DNA of 64,000 bases, from assembly GCA_944325775.1 (NCBI GenBank), contig CALVBL010000008.1:5429-69428 (forward strand), written 5' to 3'. The notes beneath the pieces were generated by a model. That model saw only the letters and a list, made by a program, of their open reading frames with translations, searched no databases and was not told where the DNA came from. Made by a program: the position numbers and the translations under genes. This DNA comes from an uncultured Helicobacter sp. (GTDB lineage: Bacteria; Campylobacterota; Campylobacteria; Campylobacterales; Helicobacteraceae). Within the stretch, counting starts at the first letter, position 1, and each line of letters opens with the position of its first letter. Below are positions 24,223-32,079 of the stretch, one piece after another.

Positions 24223-25422
24223 ATGTCAAAAATCCCGCGTCTTAACAACAGCCTATTGCGCAAGGTCTTCATCGCCGCTTCTATCCGGCGCTGGAATGAT
24301 CAAGCCACGCCCGTGGAGTTTGTCGAGCTGGATAAACAAGCACATAAAATCGTCATTGCCTATCTTTTAGCGCGCTATGAGGAGCATATCCGCAAAGTCG
24401 AGATTGACTGGGAGCGGCTGATACTGCAGTTTTGCTATGAATTTTTTGAGCGCATCGTGCTCACTGATATCAAACCCCCTGTGTTTCATCAGCTCGTCAA
24501 AACTCATAACCAAGAACTTGTGCGCTTTGTGATGCAAAACCTTGAACCCGATTTGGGTGCATATGAGTTTTTCCAAGATATGGAGAGCTACCTCACCGCA
24601 CATAGCTCTAACCTCGAGCGCGAGATTCTCAAAGCCTCACATTATTACGCCTCCAAATGGGAATTTGACATCATCTACCACTTCAACGCCAATATGTATG
24701 ATGTCCAAAACATTAAAAACACCATCGATAAACAAGTTGAGGAGCATTACCATCTTGCAGGTATGCAGCAAATCGCGCTCTATGAAGATGTGCGCGAACT
24801 CATCACGATGTTTGGACAGCTAAGATTCCAAAAGCGCTGGAGCCAAACACCTAGGATCCCCGCTACTTCCGTGCTAGGGCATACCCTCATAGTCGCACTT
24901 AGTGCTTATCTATTGAGCCTTGATCTGGGGTGCTGTAAGCAAATGCGTATCAATCACTTTCTATGCGGACTCTTCCACGACCTACCCGAGATTCTCACAC
25001 GCGATATTATTTCGCCTATTAAGCACACAGTCAAGGGCTTAGATGAGTTTATCAAAAACATCGAGCGTCAAGCTGTCAATGACAAGATTCTGTGCAAGGT
25101 CCCCCCAAATATCCGCGATGATATTATGTATTTCACCCAAGATGAATTCCACAACCGCTACAAAATTGAGTATTTTAGACACGATATCGAAAATGGCACA
25201 GAGTTTTTTGCTAGATTCAATGAAGACAAATTCGATCCCATATATGGTGAGTTTCTCAAGGTCTGCGATAATCTTAGCGCATTTTTAGAAGCTAAAATCT
25301 CCATCGCCCACGGGGTCTCTAGCCAAGATCTCATCGAGGGTGCGCAAGGTATCTTAGACAAATGCGCGCAAAAAGAGATCGCAGGTCTTGATCTAGGCGC
25401 GCTGTTTAGAAACTTCGTATAA
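24223..25422 (+). CDS. HD-domain hydrolase (YfbR-like)
   Basis: The 399-residue protein from the ATG at 24223 is cytoplasmic. Its middle carries an HD-type phosphohydrolase signature: VLGHTLIVALSAY (first His), FHDLPEILTRD (His-Asp pair) and a later Asp in VCDNLSAFLEA. This pattern resembles YfbR-type nucleotidases/HD superfamily enzymes that act on nucleotides. The N-terminal 200 residues, predicted helical, are not recognised. The upstream GTG at 24193 would overlap the lipoprotein gene, so the shorter start is chosen although its Shine-Dalgarno is weak. It is followed by cmoA at 10 bases. Confidence 0.78.
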   Translation: MSKIPRLNNSLLRKVFIAASIRRWNDQATPVEFVELDKQAHKIVIAYLLARYEEHIRKVEIDWERLILQFCYEFFERIVLTDIKPPVFHQLVKTHNQELVRFVMQNLEPDLGAYEFFQDMESYLTAHSSNLEREILKASHYYASKWEFDIIYHFNANMYDVQNIKNTIDKQVEEHYHLAGMQQIALYEDVRELITMFGQLRFQKRWSQTPRIPATSVLGHTLIVALSAYLLSLDLGCCKQMRINHFLCGLFHDLPEILTRDIISPIKHTVKGLDEFIKNIERQAVNDKILCKVPPNIRDDIMYFTQDEFHNRYKIEYFRHDIENGTEFFARFNEDKFDPIYGEFLKVCDNLSAFLEAKISIAHGVSSQDLIEGAQGILDKCAQKEIAGLDLGALFRNFV

Positions 25423-25432
25423 GTCAGAATCT

Positions 25433-26146
25433 ATGCAAAAAAAAGACACGCTCTTCCAGCAGTCCCCACAAACGACACAAAAAAAATTCGAGTTTGACGC
25501 GCAAGTAGCGAGTGTGTTTGATGATATGCTTGAGCGATCTATTCCGTTTTATAAGCAGAGCCTGACATTATGTGTGGATTTTTTGAGACTGAATGCTCAA
25601 GATGGCGTGATCTATGATCTGGGCTGCTCTACGGGCAATCTCCTCTTAAGCCTCGCGCCACATACCACCGCCACGCTCATCGGACTAGATACCTCCGATG
25701 CGATGATAGAGCACGCTAATCTCAAAGCCAAAGCCTACAGCGCGGATGTTACCTTCAAGGTTGCGGACTGTATGCAGGAAGATTTTGTAGAATCTAGCGC
25801 GTTTGTGAGCAACTACACCCTGCAGTTTATCCGCCCACCGCAAAGATTAGGGCTTGTGCGCAAGATTCACGCAGCTCTCAGAGATGGGGGGATTTTCATC
25901 GTGAGCGAAAAGATGACAAGTACCGATCCACTACTTGATAGCCAAATGATAGAATACTACCATGCCTACAAGCAAAACAATGGCTACTCCAAAACTCAGA
26001 TCGCGCGCAAACGCGAGGCTTTAGAAAATGTGCTTATCCCCTATACTTTGCAAGAAAATTTGCATCTACTACAAGAAGCGGGCTTTAGACATACCGAAGT
26101 GCTCTTTAAGTGGGTAAATTTCGGTATGCTCATCGCACGCAAATAG
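25433..26146 (+). CDS. cmoA: Carboxy-S-adenosyl-L-methionine synthase CmoA
   Basis: The 237-residue protein has the CmoA features: KFEFDAQVASVFDDMLERSIPFY near the N-terminus, motif I YDLGCSTGNLLL, and later FVSNYTLQFI and VSEKM. CmoA makes carboxy-SAM from SAM and prephenate for the cmo5U34 modification of tRNA wobble positions, used with CmoB. cmoB is not in the window. It begins with AT-rich sequence and lies 10 bases after the HD protein and 26 before moaC. Confidence 0.92.
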   Translation: MQKKDTLFQQSPQTTQKKFEFDAQVASVFDDMLERSIPFYKQSLTLCVDFLRLNAQDGVIYDLGCSTGNLLLSLAPHTTATLIGLDTSDAMIEHANLKAKAYSADVTFKVADCMQEDFVESSAFVSNYTLQFIRPPQRLGLVRKIHAALRDGGIFIVSEKMTSTDPLLDSQMIEYYHAYKQNNGYSKTQIARKREALENVLIPYTLQENLHLLQEAGFRHTEVLFKWVNFGMLIARK

Positions 26147-26172
26147 CCCAAACCACCCCAAAAAGGAGCACT

Positions 26173-26646
26173 ATGAATCTAACTCATCTAAACCAACACA
26201 ACAATCCCACAATGGTCGATGTGAGTGCCAAAGACATCACCAAGCGCGAGGCACTTGCGAGCGGGAAAATCACGATGAGCAAAGCTGCCTTTGAAGCCGT
26301 ATTAAACAACACCACCAAAAAAGGACCTGTGATCCAAACTGCCGTGATAGCAGCGATTATGGCAGCCAAAAACACCAGTAGTGCGATCCCAATGTGCCAC
26401 CCGCTTATGCTAAGCAAGATCAATGTGGAAATCACGCCTATGGAGCAAGAATGTGCCTTCAAGATAGAATCTCTTGTCAAATGTGAGGGCAAAACGGGTG
26501 TGGAGATGGAGGCTCTGCATAGCGTGAGCGTGGGACTACTCACCATTTATGATATGCTCAAAGCTATTGATAAAAGTATGGTGATCAGTGATATTTGTTT
26601 AGAATCTAAGAGCGGGGGCAAGAGCGGGGATTATCAACGCGCCTAA
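26173..26646 (+). CDS. moaC: Cyclic pyranopterin monophosphate synthase MoaC
   Basis: MoaC completes the first step of molybdenum cofactor synthesis after MoaA. The 157-residue protein has MVDVSAKDITKREALASG at the N-terminus, IPMCHPLMLSKI (substrate-binding His) and VEMEALHSVSVGLLTIYDM, all typical. AAAAAGGAGC precedes the ATG at 26173. The open frame extends 21 codons upstream into cmoA, but this part lacks MoaC similarity. The gene is convergent with the MHS transporter, overlapping it by 4 bases. Confidence 0.94.
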   Translation: MNLTHLNQHNNPTMVDVSAKDITKREALASGKITMSKAAFEAVLNNTTKKGPVIQTAVIAAIMAAKNTSSAIPMCHPLMLSKINVEITPMEQECAFKIESLVKCEGKTGVEMEALHSVSVGLLTIYDMLKAIDKSMVISDICLESKSGGKSGDYQRA

Positions 26647-27899
26647 AACCGCGACTTGTGCACCCTACCAATAACCATCGCCAGCACACCCAAAAACATC
26701 ATATAATACCCAATCATCAAGACATTGCCACTCTCGCTTGCCCACCCAAAAAATATCGGCGTGATCCCACCAAAGATCGCGTATGAAATATTATATGCAA
26801 ATGAGAGCCCACTATATCGTATCGGCGCGGGAAAACTCTGCACCATAATAATGGGTGTGAAAACACTAAGTCCGCCAAAAAACGCCATCGCACCATACAT
26901 ACACAGCACAATCTCAAGACTATAATGCCCCACCAGCACATTATAAAAGCCAAATGCGCATGCAACAAGTCCCACACCAAACACTACACTCGCTCTTTTG
27001 ACCCCAAGCTTGTCGCTTAAAAATCCAGCGCTCACAGCACCAAAAGCTAGGCAAAAAATCATCGCCATCTGAGAGAGCCCTCTCTCAATAGCTGATAATC
27101 CAAGGACTTGCGTCAGGAGCTTAGGTGATAATAGCACGATGATAACCACACAACCCGTGAGAATCCAAGTGCTCAAAAACGAATGCGTAACGCTTGATTT
27201 GAACGACTGCAACACGGATTTGAGTGGGAATCTCTGCGCCTGCTGCAAAACCTCGATCTCGCGAAATACCGGCGTTTCCTCCAAAAACCGGCGTAAAAAA
27301 AGCGAAATAATCCCAAAAATCCCACCAAGGATAAATGGCACGCGCCACGCATACTCACTAATCTCTGCTGATGTGAATATATGATGAATCCCAATCGTCA
27401 CCACACTCCCAAGCAAAATCCCACCAATCACAGCTCCAGTGAAAACGCCCATATTAAATCCCAGTGTTTTTTTATCACTATGCTCACACACAAACACCCA
27501 CGCTCCCGGTAGCTCACCCCCTATGGCAATGCCCTGTAAGATTCTGATACACACAAGCATAATGGGTGCAGCATAGCCAATGCTCTCAAAAGTCGGCATA
27601 AGTCCAAGCGCAAAGGTAGGGATCACCATCAGCAAAATAGAAAGTATAAACATCTTCTTGCGCCCGCGCTTATCGCCAAAATGCGCCATAATAATCCCAC
27701 CCAGTGGTCTAGCAAAATACCCTGCTGCAAATGCGCCATAAGTATTCATATGCGCCCAAAATGAACCAAGTGAACTAGGAAAAAACAAGCCCGAAATCAC
27801 TTCCGTAAAAAACACAAAAATGATAAAATCATAAAACTCCAACATTCCGCCCAGCGAGCTTAATCCCAGCACTTTAATCTCTGATTTTTTGAATCCCAT
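26643..27899 (-). CDS. MHS-family MFS transporter (ProP/dicarboxylate-type symporter)
   Basis: The 418-residue protein has twelve membrane segments. It carries the MHS features GGMLEFYDFIIFVFF in helix 1, GDKRGRKKMF between helices 2 and 3 and RILQGIAIGGELPGAWVF in helix 4. Such proton symporters import metabolites such as proline/betaine or di- and tricarboxylates; the substrate cannot be told. GTG-CAA-ATG starts the frame; the ATG at 27899 has AAAGG about 7 bases upstream. It is divergent from the fumarase operon, and a link with organic-acid use is only an inference. Confidence 0.87.
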   Translation of the reverse strand: MGFKKSEIKVLGLSSLGGMLEFYDFIIFVFFTEVISGLFFPSSLGSFWAHMNTYGAFAAGYFARPLGGIIMAHFGDKRGRKKMFILSILLMVIPTFALGLMPTFESIGYAAPIMLVCIRILQGIAIGGELPGAWVFVCEHSDKKTLGFNMGVFTGAVIGGILLGSVVTIGIHHIFTSAEISEYAWRVPFILGGIFGIISLFLRRFLEETPVFREIEVLQQAQRFPLKSVLQSFKSSVTHSFLSTWILTGCVVIIVLLSPKLLTQVLGLSAIERGLSQMAMIFCLAFGAVSAGFLSDKLGVKRASVVFGVGLVACAFGFYNVLVGHYSLEIVLCMYGAMAFFGGLSVFTPIIMVQSFPAPIRYSGLSFAYNISYAIFGGITPIFFGWASESGNVLMIGYYMMFLGVLAMVIGRVHKSRF

Positions 27900-28026
27900 T
27901 TGCACACCTTTAGAATCTTAAAATTTTGCAAAGGTAGATTGTAACACTATTTTAGAGATTTACGATATACAAAATGCAGGAAATAGACTTTATCAAATTT
28001 TAAGATTTGTTTTTGCTACCTTTGAT

Positions 28027-28032
28027 TATAAT
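28027..28032 (+). promoter_or_regulatory. Probable -10 box of the fumarase-hemerythrin operon
   Basis: TATAAT in TTTGATTATAATAC lies 44 bases before the fumarase alpha ATG and is followed by an AAAGGAGG ribosome binding site. Confidence 0.55.
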
Positions 28033-28075
28033 ACACGCGGATCTAAGGAAGCACAAAACCAAAGGAGGTTCTAAG

Positions 28076-28921
28076 ATGAGAGAAGTGAAATATCAAGACA
28101 TCGTAGAGGCTGTGGCAAAGCTTGCGATTGAGGCGTGCTGTGTGCAAACAAAAGACATCAAAGAGGCGTTTGCAAAGGCAAAAAATACCGAACAATCCCC
28201 GCTGGGACAAAACATCATCAACACACTCATTGAAAATGGCAAAATCGCACAAAACAATATGATGCCTATCTGCCAAGATACCGGAATGCTCGTGGTGTTT
28301 GTGAATGTCGGGCAAGATGCGCATATCGTGGGTGGATACCTAGAGGACGCGATCAACGAAGGTGTCAAAAAAGGCTACACAGAAGGCTACCTACGCAAAT
28401 CTGTGGTAGCAGAGCCACTCTTTGAGCGCAAAAACACGACCAACAACGCTCCCGCAGTGATCCACACTAGGATTGTGCCCGGCGACAAAGTGCATATCCA
28501 AGTCGCACCCAAAGGCTTTGGAAGTGAAAATAAAAGTATCCTAAAAATGCTCGTCCCCGCCGATGGAATCCAAGGTGTGAAAAATGTATTTTTAGAAGCT
28601 GTCAAGCTCGCCGGACCCAATGCCTGCCCTCCTATGGTGATCGGCGTGGGTATCGGCGGCACGATGGAAAAAGCCGCACTCTTAGCCAAAAAAGCGGCAG
28701 TGCGTGAGGTGGATTCTAAAAATCCTGATGAGCGATACGCTAAGCTTGAAGAAGAACTACTAGAGATGGCAAATGCTACAGGCGTGGGTCCGCAAGGATT
28801 AGGCGGCACGACAACGGCGTTTAAAGTCAATGTCGAGTGGTATCCCACACACATTGCAGGCTTGCCCGTAGCGATCAATATCAATTGCCACGCTGCACGA
28901 CACGCAGACATCGAGCTATAA
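28076..28921 (+). CDS. Fumarate hydratase class I, alpha (iron-sulfur) subunit
   Basis: The 281-residue protein is the N-terminal-type subunit of class I fumarase/L-tartrate dehydratase. ICQDTGMLVVF, NACPPMVIGVGIGGT and ININCHAARH supply the three cysteines expected for the [4Fe-4S] cluster, which is oxygen-labile. The reaction is the reversible hydration of fumarate to malate. The ATG at 28076 follows a perfect AAAGGAGG. H. pylori uses class II fumarase, so this enzyme differs. It is followed at 10 bases by the beta subunit. L-tartrate dehydratase cannot be excluded by sequence alone. Confidence 0.9.
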   Translation: MREVKYQDIVEAVAKLAIEACCVQTKDIKEAFAKAKNTEQSPLGQNIINTLIENGKIAQNNMMPICQDTGMLVVFVNVGQDAHIVGGYLEDAINEGVKKGYTEGYLRKSVVAEPLFERKNTTNNAPAVIHTRIVPGDKVHIQVAPKGFGSENKSILKMLVPADGIQGVKNVFLEAVKLAGPNACPPMVIGVGIGGTMEKAALLAKKAAVREVDSKNPDERYAKLEEELLEMANATGVGPQGLGGTTTAFKVNVEWYPTHIAGLPVAININCHAARHADIEL

Positions 28922-28931
28922 GGAGGAGAAT

Positions 28932-29489
28932 ATGAGCGAGGTCAAAAAAATCACAGCACCCTTTAGCAAAGAGGTGGGCAAAAGCCTCAAGGCTGGTGAA
29001 TCTGTGCTCATCTCTGGGACGATTTTGGTCGCTAGAGATGCAGCGCACAAGGCTCTTACAGAAGCTCTAGCACGAGGCGAAAAACTCCCCGTGGAGCTTG
29101 CAGGTGAGACGATCTACTATCTAGGTCCTAGCCCCGCAAAGCCCGGCAACCCGATAGGCTCGGCAGGTCCCACCACAAGTGGCAGAATGGACAAATACAC
29201 GCCCACCATCATTGCGCAAGGCATTAGTGGCATGATAGGCAAAGGCTATCGCTCCAAGGAGGTGATAGATTCTATGGTGGCAAATGGCGTAGTGTATATG
29301 GTGGCAGTGGGGGGAGCTGCCGCACTCATCTCAAAAACCATCAAAAAATACGAGGTTCTAGCATATCCCGAGCTTGGTCCCGAAGCGGTAGCCCGCATCA
29401 CGATCGAAGATTTCCCTGCTATCGTGGCAATTGATACGCAGGGCAACAACTTCTATGAAATGGGACAAAAACCTTATAGAAAGATATAG
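28932..29489 (+). CDS. Fumarate hydratase class I, beta subunit
   Basis: The 185-residue protein matches the C-terminal domain of class I fumarases: GPTTSGRMDKYTP, MIGKGYRSKEV and YMVAVGGAAALIS are characteristic. It completes the active site of the alpha subunit. Its gene lies 10 bases after alpha and 22 bases before the hemerythrin gene, with GGAGGAG as ribosome binding site, so all three are probably cotranscribed. Length is normal for the split form. Confidence 0.9.
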   Translation: MSEVKKITAPFSKEVGKSLKAGESVLISGTILVARDAAHKALTEALARGEKLPVELAGETIYYLGPSPAKPGNPIGSAGPTTSGRMDKYTPTIIAQGISGMIGKGYRSKEVIDSMVANGVVYMVAVGGAAALISKTIKKYEVLAYPELGPEAVARITIEDFPAIVAIDTQGNNFYEMGQKPYRKI

Positions 29490-29511
29490 TCTCCAAAGGC
29501 GAGGGGGATAG

Positions 29512-30126
29512 ATGCTACCAGAGTGGAGTCCGGAATATTCCGTGCATAATAATATGATCGATACCGAGCACCGCAAGCTTTTTGAGCTCGCTCACCGGGT
29601 GGAGGCGGTGGCTAATAAAGCAGTGAATCGCTCAGAGGTCAAGGAGATTTTGGCAGAGTTTTTCGACTATATGCGGGTGCATTTCGCACACGAGGAAGAA
29701 TATATGAAAAGCATAGGCTATCCAGAGCTGCCTAACCACAGGGAGATTCACAAAGAATTCACGCGAAATGTGGCAAGTCTAGTCAAAAACTCGCGATCTA
29801 TCAATGATCTCAAAGAAAGCCTGCTCATCATCGCACGGGATTGGCTCATAGCGCACATTATGCAAGAAGACAAGCGGATTGAGGAGTGGAATGCCATTCA
29901 GATCGCCAACAACACAAAGGCGATCTTGGACAATGCTCCCACTTGCTCCATCGACCAAAAACCACAAAGCTGCAAACTAGAAGATAGACCCGCAACCTAT
30001 GTATATCAATGCCACTGCAAGGTACATAAGGTTTCAGAATCCACACACAACAAAATCAATAAAATAGATTCTAATATCGTGTGCAAAGAGTGCAAATACC
30101 CACTGCAATTTCTACGCAAAGAATAA
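29512..30126 (+). CDS. Bacteriohemerythrin with a C-terminal zinc-ribbon-like extension
   Basis: Residues 1-125 are a hemerythrin: H20, H57, E61, H76, H80, H115 and D120 are the seven di-iron ligands in the expected order. This domain binds O2 reversibly. In Campylobacter jejuni hemerythrins protect iron-sulfur enzymes from oxygen. Residues about 160-204 add an extra part with C167, C169, C191 and C194 (YQCHCKVH then VCKECKYPLQF), which resembles the zinc ribbon at the C-terminus of SprT-type proteins. The usual hemerythrins stop near 130. Its position 22 bases after fumarase beta suggests it serves the oxygen-sensitive fumarase. That link is an inference. Confidence 0.86.
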   Translation: MLPEWSPEYSVHNNMIDTEHRKLFELAHRVEAVANKAVNRSEVKEILAEFFDYMRVHFAHEEEYMKSIGYPELPNHREIHKEFTRNVASLVKNSRSINDLKESLLIIARDWLIAHIMQEDKRIEEWNAIQIANNTKAILDNAPTCSIDQKPQSCKLEDRPATYVYQCHCKVHKVSESTHNKINKIDSNIVCKECKYPLQFLRKE

Positions 30127-30167
30127 TCTCAAAGTAAAATTTAAACTAGCTTTTATCAAAGTGTCGC

Positions 30168-30173
30168 TACAAT
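30168..30173 (+). promoter_or_regulatory. Probable -10 box of atpE
   Basis: TACAAT in GTCGCTACAATC, 69 bases before the atpE ATG at 30242. Confidence 0.5.
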
Positions 30174-30241
30174 CACACTTCCAAAGATTTAGTAGGGGAT
30201 GGATCCGAACGACTTTGTATTTATTCTGTAAGGAGAGCAAG

Positions 30242-30553
30242 ATGAAATTCTTTCTTGTAATGTTTTTCGGTATGCTTGGCTTGGCTTTTGGTGCTGATGT
30301 GAGCGGCGTGGATATGATCAAGTCTTATTCAGCAGCTGGTGCGGTCATCGGTGTGGGTATCGCAGCACTTGGTGGTGCCATCGGTATGGGACACGCTGCA
30401 GCGGCGACTATCTCTGGGACTGCGCGCAATCCCGGCATCAGTGGTAAATTGCTTGGAACGATGTTTATTGCACTTGCACTTATCGAAGCACAAGTGATTT
30501 ATACATTGGTATTAGCTATTATCGCACTTTATAGCAATCCCTTTCTTTCATAA
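30242..30553 (+). CDS. atpE: F0F1 ATP synthase subunit c
   Basis: The 103-residue proteolipid has two membrane helices joined by the polar loop ARNPG (about 61-65), and E82 in LIEAQVIY is the proton-binding carboxylate. It forms the rotor ring of ATP synthase in the inner membrane. The N-terminus MKFFLVMFFGMLGLAFGA is signal-like, as I recall for Helicobacter and Campylobacter atpE. AAGGAG precedes the ATG at 30242; the open frame begins further upstream but has no support. As in H. pylori, it is separate from the other atp genes. A perfect palindrome terminator follows. Confidence 0.94.
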   Translation: MKFFLVMFFGMLGLAFGADVSGVDMIKSYSAAGAVIGVGIAALGGAIGMGHAAAATISGTARNPGISGKLLGTMFIALALIEAQVIYTLVLAIIALYSNPFLS

Positions 30554-30559
30554 ACTTCC

Positions 30560-30577
30560 CTCCCGCGATCGCGGGAG
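30560..30577 (+). terminator. Perfect 7-bp GC hairpin after atpE
   Basis: CTCCCGC at 30560-30566 and GCGGGAG at 30571-30577 form a perfect stem around GATC, six bases after the atpE stop. It is followed by CTTT and then the tRNA-Leu, so it may end atpE transcripts or guide tRNA processing. Confidence 0.6.
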
Positions 30578-30581
30578 CTTT

Positions 30582-30666
30582 GCGCTGGTGGTGGAATTGG
30601 TAGACACACCATCTTGAGGGGGTGGCGGGGCGACCCGTGCGAGTTCAAATCTCGCTCAGCGCACCA
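30582..30666 (+). tRNA. tRNA-Leu (anticodon GAG)
   Basis: The cloverleaf folds: acceptor GCGCTGG with TCAGCGC (7 bp, one GT), D-stem GTG/CAC, anticodon stem CCATC with GGTGG, loop TTGAGGG with anticodon GAG. A long variable arm (about 14 bases) marks it as class II. The T loop GAGTTCAAATCTC and encoded ACCA end are present. It lies five bases after the atpE hairpin. Confidence 0.96.
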
Positions 30667-30688
30667 TTTTTCTTTCTAATATACACAA

Positions 30689-30775
30689 GCCGGGGTGGTG
30701 AAATTGGTAGACGCGCTAGACTCAAAATCTAGTAGGGGCAACCCTGTGTCGGTTCGATTCCGACCCTCGGCACCA
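30689..30775 (+). tRNA. tRNA-Leu (anticodon CAA)
   Basis: Acceptor GCCGGGG pairs with CCTCGGC, anticodon stem CTAGA pairs with TCTAG, and the loop CTCAAAA gives CAA. The variable arm is long, the T loop is GGTTCGATTCC, and ACCA is encoded. It follows the other tRNA-Leu by 22 bases, so the two are probably cotranscribed. Confidence 0.96.
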
Positions 30776-31100
30776 CTGATTTTTACTTCAAGTCTAGTTC
30801 TAAAATATCAAAATCAAATCTTGGTGGTCGCTTTAGCACAAAAACTCTGAATCTTTAAAATCCCACTTTTGTACGATTCACACTTGTCTGCTTTTTCCAC
30901 TTACTCTGACATACCGCGTAGAATCTCCCACTAAGATTCTATAATGAGCGCAAAGAATGTGATTTCAATATGCGTATATCCCACAATCCCACCCATTTGC
31001 GCGTTACAAATCCACATTGGCACAAACCCATTTGCTTCTGTGAATCTCCATAAACTTCAGCAAAATTATCACAAATATTGTCTTTTTAAGCTTCCTATAA

Positions 31101-31109
31101 GGGGGGGGG
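31101..31109 (+). repeat. Intergenic poly-G tract G9 next to a -10-like TAGAAT
   Basis: Nine G, flanked by CTATAA on the left and ATAGAATAGC on the right. TAGAAT at 31111-31116 begins one base after the tract, so tract length would set the -35/-10 spacing of a promoter pointing at the outer membrane protein gene. Confidence 0.8.
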
Positions 31110-31223
31110 ATAGAATAGCAGGGTTTTTGTTTTTGACTGAAATATTGTGAATCTATGTGCATTGGTCGTGAATCTAAGTGCTTAGATTCTACAGATTCTG
31201 CGACACTGCTGGTGGCTGTGGAT

Positions 31224-31229
31224 TACAAT
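31224..31229 (+). promoter_or_regulatory. Probable -10 box of the outer membrane protein gene
   Basis: TACAAT in GTGGATTACAATAGAC, 44 bases before the ATG at 31273. The AAGGAG ribosome site is seven bases before the ATG. It lies about 115 bases downstream of the G9 tract. Confidence 0.5.
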
Positions 31230-31272
31230 AGACACAAAAACAAAACGATCACAACAAAAACAAGGAGTTTGT

Positions 31273-31926
31273 ATGAAAAAACTTATGGTAAGCGGAGCGT
31301 TAGCTCTAGCACTGACTTCAAGTGCTGTAGTAGCAGAAGAGAGTGGTGCGTTTGTGGGGCTAGATTTGGGTATAAGCAATGCGGTAATGACACAAGAGAT
31401 GACTGTTTCTTGGAATGGCAACACTAATACCTTGATCGATAAAACAACAAGCGTAGGCAACTTCCGTTATGGACTTATGGGTGGATATAAGTGGTTTTTT
31501 ACCGAAAGCTTTGGTTTGAGAACTTATCTCCAAGTCAATAATGGGACAAACTACTCTCCAATAGAAGAAACTCATGTAAGCATCAGCACCCTCAATGTAA
31601 TGGCAAATGTCGATGCGCTCTATAATTTCTACACAAGTGAGCAAAGCTCTGCTGGATTATTCGCTGGTCTCTCCTTTGGCTATGCTATTCACTATGGTGA
31701 TACAGTCGATGCTATGACTGCTGGTGGACTCAAAGACCCTTCAGGTTTTGATATGGGGATCAACCTCGGTCTTAGGACGATTTTTGCTAAGCACCATGGT
31801 GTAGAGTTCTTCAATCGCTTTGGTGTGGTTGGCGCGAGCGCTACAACAGAACAAAGTGGTGATGAAATCAAAATGTCAATCCTCCAACCCTATGCCTTTG
31901 GTGTGCGCTATACATACAATTTCTAA
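31273..31926 (+). CDS. Outer membrane beta-barrel protein
   Basis: The 217-residue protein has a signal peptide (MKKLMVSGALALALTSSAVVA). The mature part has an opening strand SGAFVGLDLGISNAV, alternating hydrophobic strands and a C-terminal YAFGVRYTYNF ending in Phe. This is an OmpA/OmpX-size 8-10-strand barrel, similar to small Helicobacter outer membrane proteins. No ligand or function can be inferred. A strong ribosome binding site (AAGGAG) and a -10 box precede it. It may be under promoter phase variation from the upstream G9 tract, and a perfect hairpin terminator follows. Confidence 0.84.
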   Translation: MKKLMVSGALALALTSSAVVAEESGAFVGLDLGISNAVMTQEMTVSWNGNTNTLIDKTTSVGNFRYGLMGGYKWFFTESFGLRTYLQVNNGTNYSPIEETHVSISTLNVMANVDALYNFYTSEQSSAGLFAGLSFGYAIHYGDTVDAMTAGGLKDPSGFDMGINLGLRTIFAKHHGVEFFNRFGVVGASATTEQSGDEIKMSILQPYAFGVRYTYNF

Positions 31927-31934
31927 TCCCCATT

Positions 31935-31974
31935 TGCCAAACACACAAGGGCTTGCGCTCTTGTGTGTTTGGCA
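31935..31974 (+). terminator. Perfect 15-bp inverted repeat after the outer membrane protein gene
   Basis: TGCCAAACACACAAG at 31935-31949 pairs perfectly with CTTGTGTGTTTGGCA at 31960-31974 around a 10-base loop, 9 bases after the stop codon. The tail (CTCCTATTTATT) is only moderately T-rich. Because the fucosyltransferase gene is convergent, it may act in both directions. Confidence 0.65.
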
Positions 31975-32079
31975 CTCCTATTTATTCCCCTCACTGCTCT
32001 TATATAATCAATTTTTGACAAGAGTTTTTATAGAATCTAGATTCACATACTTATAAATTCTATCAATTACCCACACCCG

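Larger units (their letters stand above)
30776..31272. other. 497-bp gap between tRNA-Leu and an outer membrane protein gene, with a poly-G tract
   Basis: No convincing gene is present. Contents are an 8-bp inverted repeat TAGAATCT/AGATTCTA (30919-30926 and 30934-30941), a G9 tract at 31101-31109 and two possible -10 boxes (31111-31116 and 31224-31229). A 68-codon open frame spans the G tract but has no recognisable family or clear ribosome binding site. Confidence 0.6.

Noticed and set aside
28387..28911. Long minus-strand open frame opposite the fumarase alpha gene
   Set aside because: It is an antisense shadow of a highly conserved gene, with no independent support.
30944..31150. 68-codon open frame spanning the intergenic poly-G tract
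   Set aside because: No family similarity or convincing ribosome binding site; composition does not look like a protein. The promoter explanation for the tract seemed more likely.
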